Part shown: piece by piece, positions 6,851-7,956 of the stretch | Layout of the letters: every line of letters begins with the position of its first letter | How positions within the stretch are numbered: position 1 is the stretch's first letter | NCBI GenBank assembly: GCA_964545415.1 | Contig: CAZJFP010000030.1 | Location: forward strand, 1-7,956 | DNA from: CAJBLF01 sp964545415 | Lineage (GTDB): Bacteria; Patescibacteriota; Gracilibacteria; Absconditabacterales; Absconditicoccaceae | DNA length: 7,956 bases | Direction of reading: 5' to 3' | Notes under the pieces: generated by a model | Told to the model about the DNA's origin: nothing | What the model saw: the letters and a program-made list of their open reading frames with translations, nothing else | Database searches by the model: none | Program-made: the position numbers and the translations under genes

Positions 6851-7477
6851 ATGGTAATGCTTAACAAAGACCTCGATCACATCCAAAAGTCTCTCATCGC
6901 CTTCTTCAAAAAGAATACGAACCAGGAAGGAATCACGCTGAGAGAGATTGCACACAATATCGGAGCGAGCCACCCGCAGACCGTGCTCAATAAATTGAAT
7001 CAATTGGTATTGAAGGGATATTTTGTAAAGGATGAACAAGGATATAGACTCATCAGGGAGAGTGTCACGGACAGCTTGAACGATATTGTCCAGCTTCCCA
7101 TCTATGGATTCGCTCAATGCGGAAACAAAGGAAAAAACGTTGTAGACGAATATACCCAAGAAAAAATCCCTGCGACCATGGCTATGCTAGGCGTCAAAGA
7201 TGTCAGCAAATGTTTTTTTGTCAGAGCAAAAGGGAATAGCATGGAGCCAAAAATCCAAGATGGAGATTTAGTGCTTATCAAACAGCAAGACAGTTATGAT
7301 ATCAATGATTACGTCTTTGTGGTACACAACGATTTACCGAAATTGAAAAAAATCATCCAAAAGGACGGAAAACGGTTTTTGGAGTCCGTGAATAGGTTTT
7401 TCGATAATGTAGAAATCACCAAGTACGATGAAACCAAGGTCATCGGCGTCGTAAAGAAAATCATCAAGGATATCTAA
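6851..7477 (+). CDS. lexA: LexA-type SOS repressor (S24 self-cleaving protease)
   Basis: Reads as 208 residues, near the ~202 of E. coli LexA, and is the only gene here without an internal TGA. The N-terminal winged helix (about 8-68) includes TLREIAHNIGASHPQTVLNKL, which parallels the LexA recognition-helix region. The C-terminal S24 domain has the nucleophile Ser130 in GNSMEPKIQDGD and the likely general-base Lys166 in PKLKKI, 36 residues apart as expected. The self-cleavage site is probably Cys90-Gly91 in GFAQCGNKG; LexA proteins usually have Ala-Gly, whereas UmuD uses Cys-Gly. With RecA-ssDNA filaments LexA cleaves itself and frees SOS genes; recA lies divergently about 870 bp away. UmuD is excluded by the DNA-binding domain. 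A start at the second ATG (6857) is possible. Its stop overlaps the stop of the convergent peptidase gene. Confidence 0.93.
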   Translation: MVMLNKDLDHIQKSLIAFFKKNTNQEGITLREIAHNIGASHPQTVLNKLNQLVLKGYFVKDEQGYRLIRESVTDSLNDIVQLPIYGFAQCGNKGKNVVDEYTQEKIPATMAMLGVKDVSKCFFVRAKGNSMEPKIQDGDLVLIKQQDSYDINDYVFVVHNDLPKLKKIIQKDGKRFLESVNRFFDNVEITKYDETKVIGVVKKIIKDI

Positions 7478-7956
7478 GCCGCAGCTGATACCGGCTCTTG
7501 TTCGTCACTAAAGAGTTTATCTAGTTTCTGAGCTTCCGGAAGCCTTGCTTCTCTATCATCATAATACTTATCTACGAAATCTTTGTAATCAAAATGCCGA
7601 TCCTCTGAAGAAATAGGATTGAAGTTAAATAATTTAGCTAATTTTTTTGCACCATCTATTCATCCTATCTTATTTGCATATCTTGTTGCTGTAGATACAT
7701 CTATCGAATATCATAAGTTGTGTCAGCTGTATCATGGATCTGCTGTAGGAGTACCCTTTGCTGCATTCTCTTTTTTTAATCTAGCTTGGTGCGCTATAGT
7801 CCTATACGCACTTTCCAAAAGGATATTCTGTCCTGTCTTTTTATGATACAGCAACGCTAAACCTATCAGATCTGCAGCTGCTTTGGAATGAATATACGGC
7901 GTTTCTCCTCTACATTTCAAAACAATATTTCCGTCCTTATCCTTTATCTCTTTTAT
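7474..7956 (-). CDS. M15-family (VanY-like) D,D-carboxypeptidase, C-terminal part
   Basis: The frame is open from the window edge (7956) to TAG (7476-7474), 160 visible residues with four TGAs as Gly; the start lies outside the window. The M15 zinc-peptidase pattern is intact: SAYRT (substrate-binding Arg), then PGYSGHNLGYSIDV with zinc ligands His79 and Asp86 (numbered from the window edge), then EDRHFDY with the third ligand His121. Three glycines of PG-YSG-HNLG are TGA, at positions where VanY homologues have the PG...H..G pattern. These enzymes remove terminal D-Ala from peptidoglycan stems or cut cross-links outside the membrane. The spacing from Asp86 to His121 is shorter than I expect for VanY, so an M15 endopeptidase subtype is possible. 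A charged tail of about 35 residues follows. The last four bases (CTAA on the plus strand) overlap the lexA end, tail to tail. Confidence 0.88.

Overview
Organism: this window reads cleanly only if UGA is a glycine codon (translation table 25). All seven confident genes end in TAA or TAG. Six of them carry in-frame TGA codons, 48 in total by my hand count: 18, 5, 10, 6, 5 and 4, with none in lexA. In families I know (RecA, CHAP, S23, M15 peptidase, GT4), many of these TGAs fall where the family has a conserved glycine. Together with the low GC content this points to the candidate phyla Absconditabacteria (SR1) or Gracilibacteria (BD1-5/GN02). A standard-code reading breaks every gene except lexA and hides the S23-type gene altogether.

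Layout: (1) 1-2013 (+), the 3' part of a large secreted or surface protein of Ig-like domains with a duplicated C-terminal module. (2) 2141-3292 (-), a GT4-family glycosyltransferase, convergent with gene 1. The space between them is almost wholly one 127-bp inverted repeat. (3) 3293-3490, a divergent intergenic region with a second inverted repeat and a near-consensus promoter. (4) 3491-4813 (+), a membrane-anchored CHAP-domain wall hydrolase with a His-rich N terminus, a PTPTT-repeat linker that holds a 100-N assembly gap, and an Ig-like tail. (5) A symmetrical terminator, then recA, 4890-5978 (-). (6) 5979-6391, a non-coding regulatory region with a third inverted repeat, three TGTCAAA sites exactly 20 bp apart, and a promoter. 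(7) 6392-6838 (+), a 23S rRNA-intervening-sequence-type four-helix-bundle protein flanked by 40-bp imperfect inverted repeats. (8) lexA, 6851-7477 (+), 12 bp downstream. (9) 7474-7956 (-), the C-terminal part of an M15 (VanY-like) D,D-peptidase whose stop overlaps the lexA stop.

How the genes relate: recA and lexA are the two core SOS-response genes. They lie divergently around one regulatory region, so lexA autoregulation and coordinated control are plausible. The other genes concern the cell surface: Ig-like adhesin-type protein, glycosyltransferase, CHAP hydrolase and VanY-like peptidase. That would suit the attached or predatory lifestyle proposed for these phyla, but this is inference.

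Most unusual: four separate intergenic regions are built as imperfect inverted repeats of about 35-50 bp per arm, each with its own short-word vocabulary. Only the fourth encloses a gene, the S23-type protein. This resembles the architecture of rRNA intervening sequences but stands outside any rRNA gene, in the leader of lexA.
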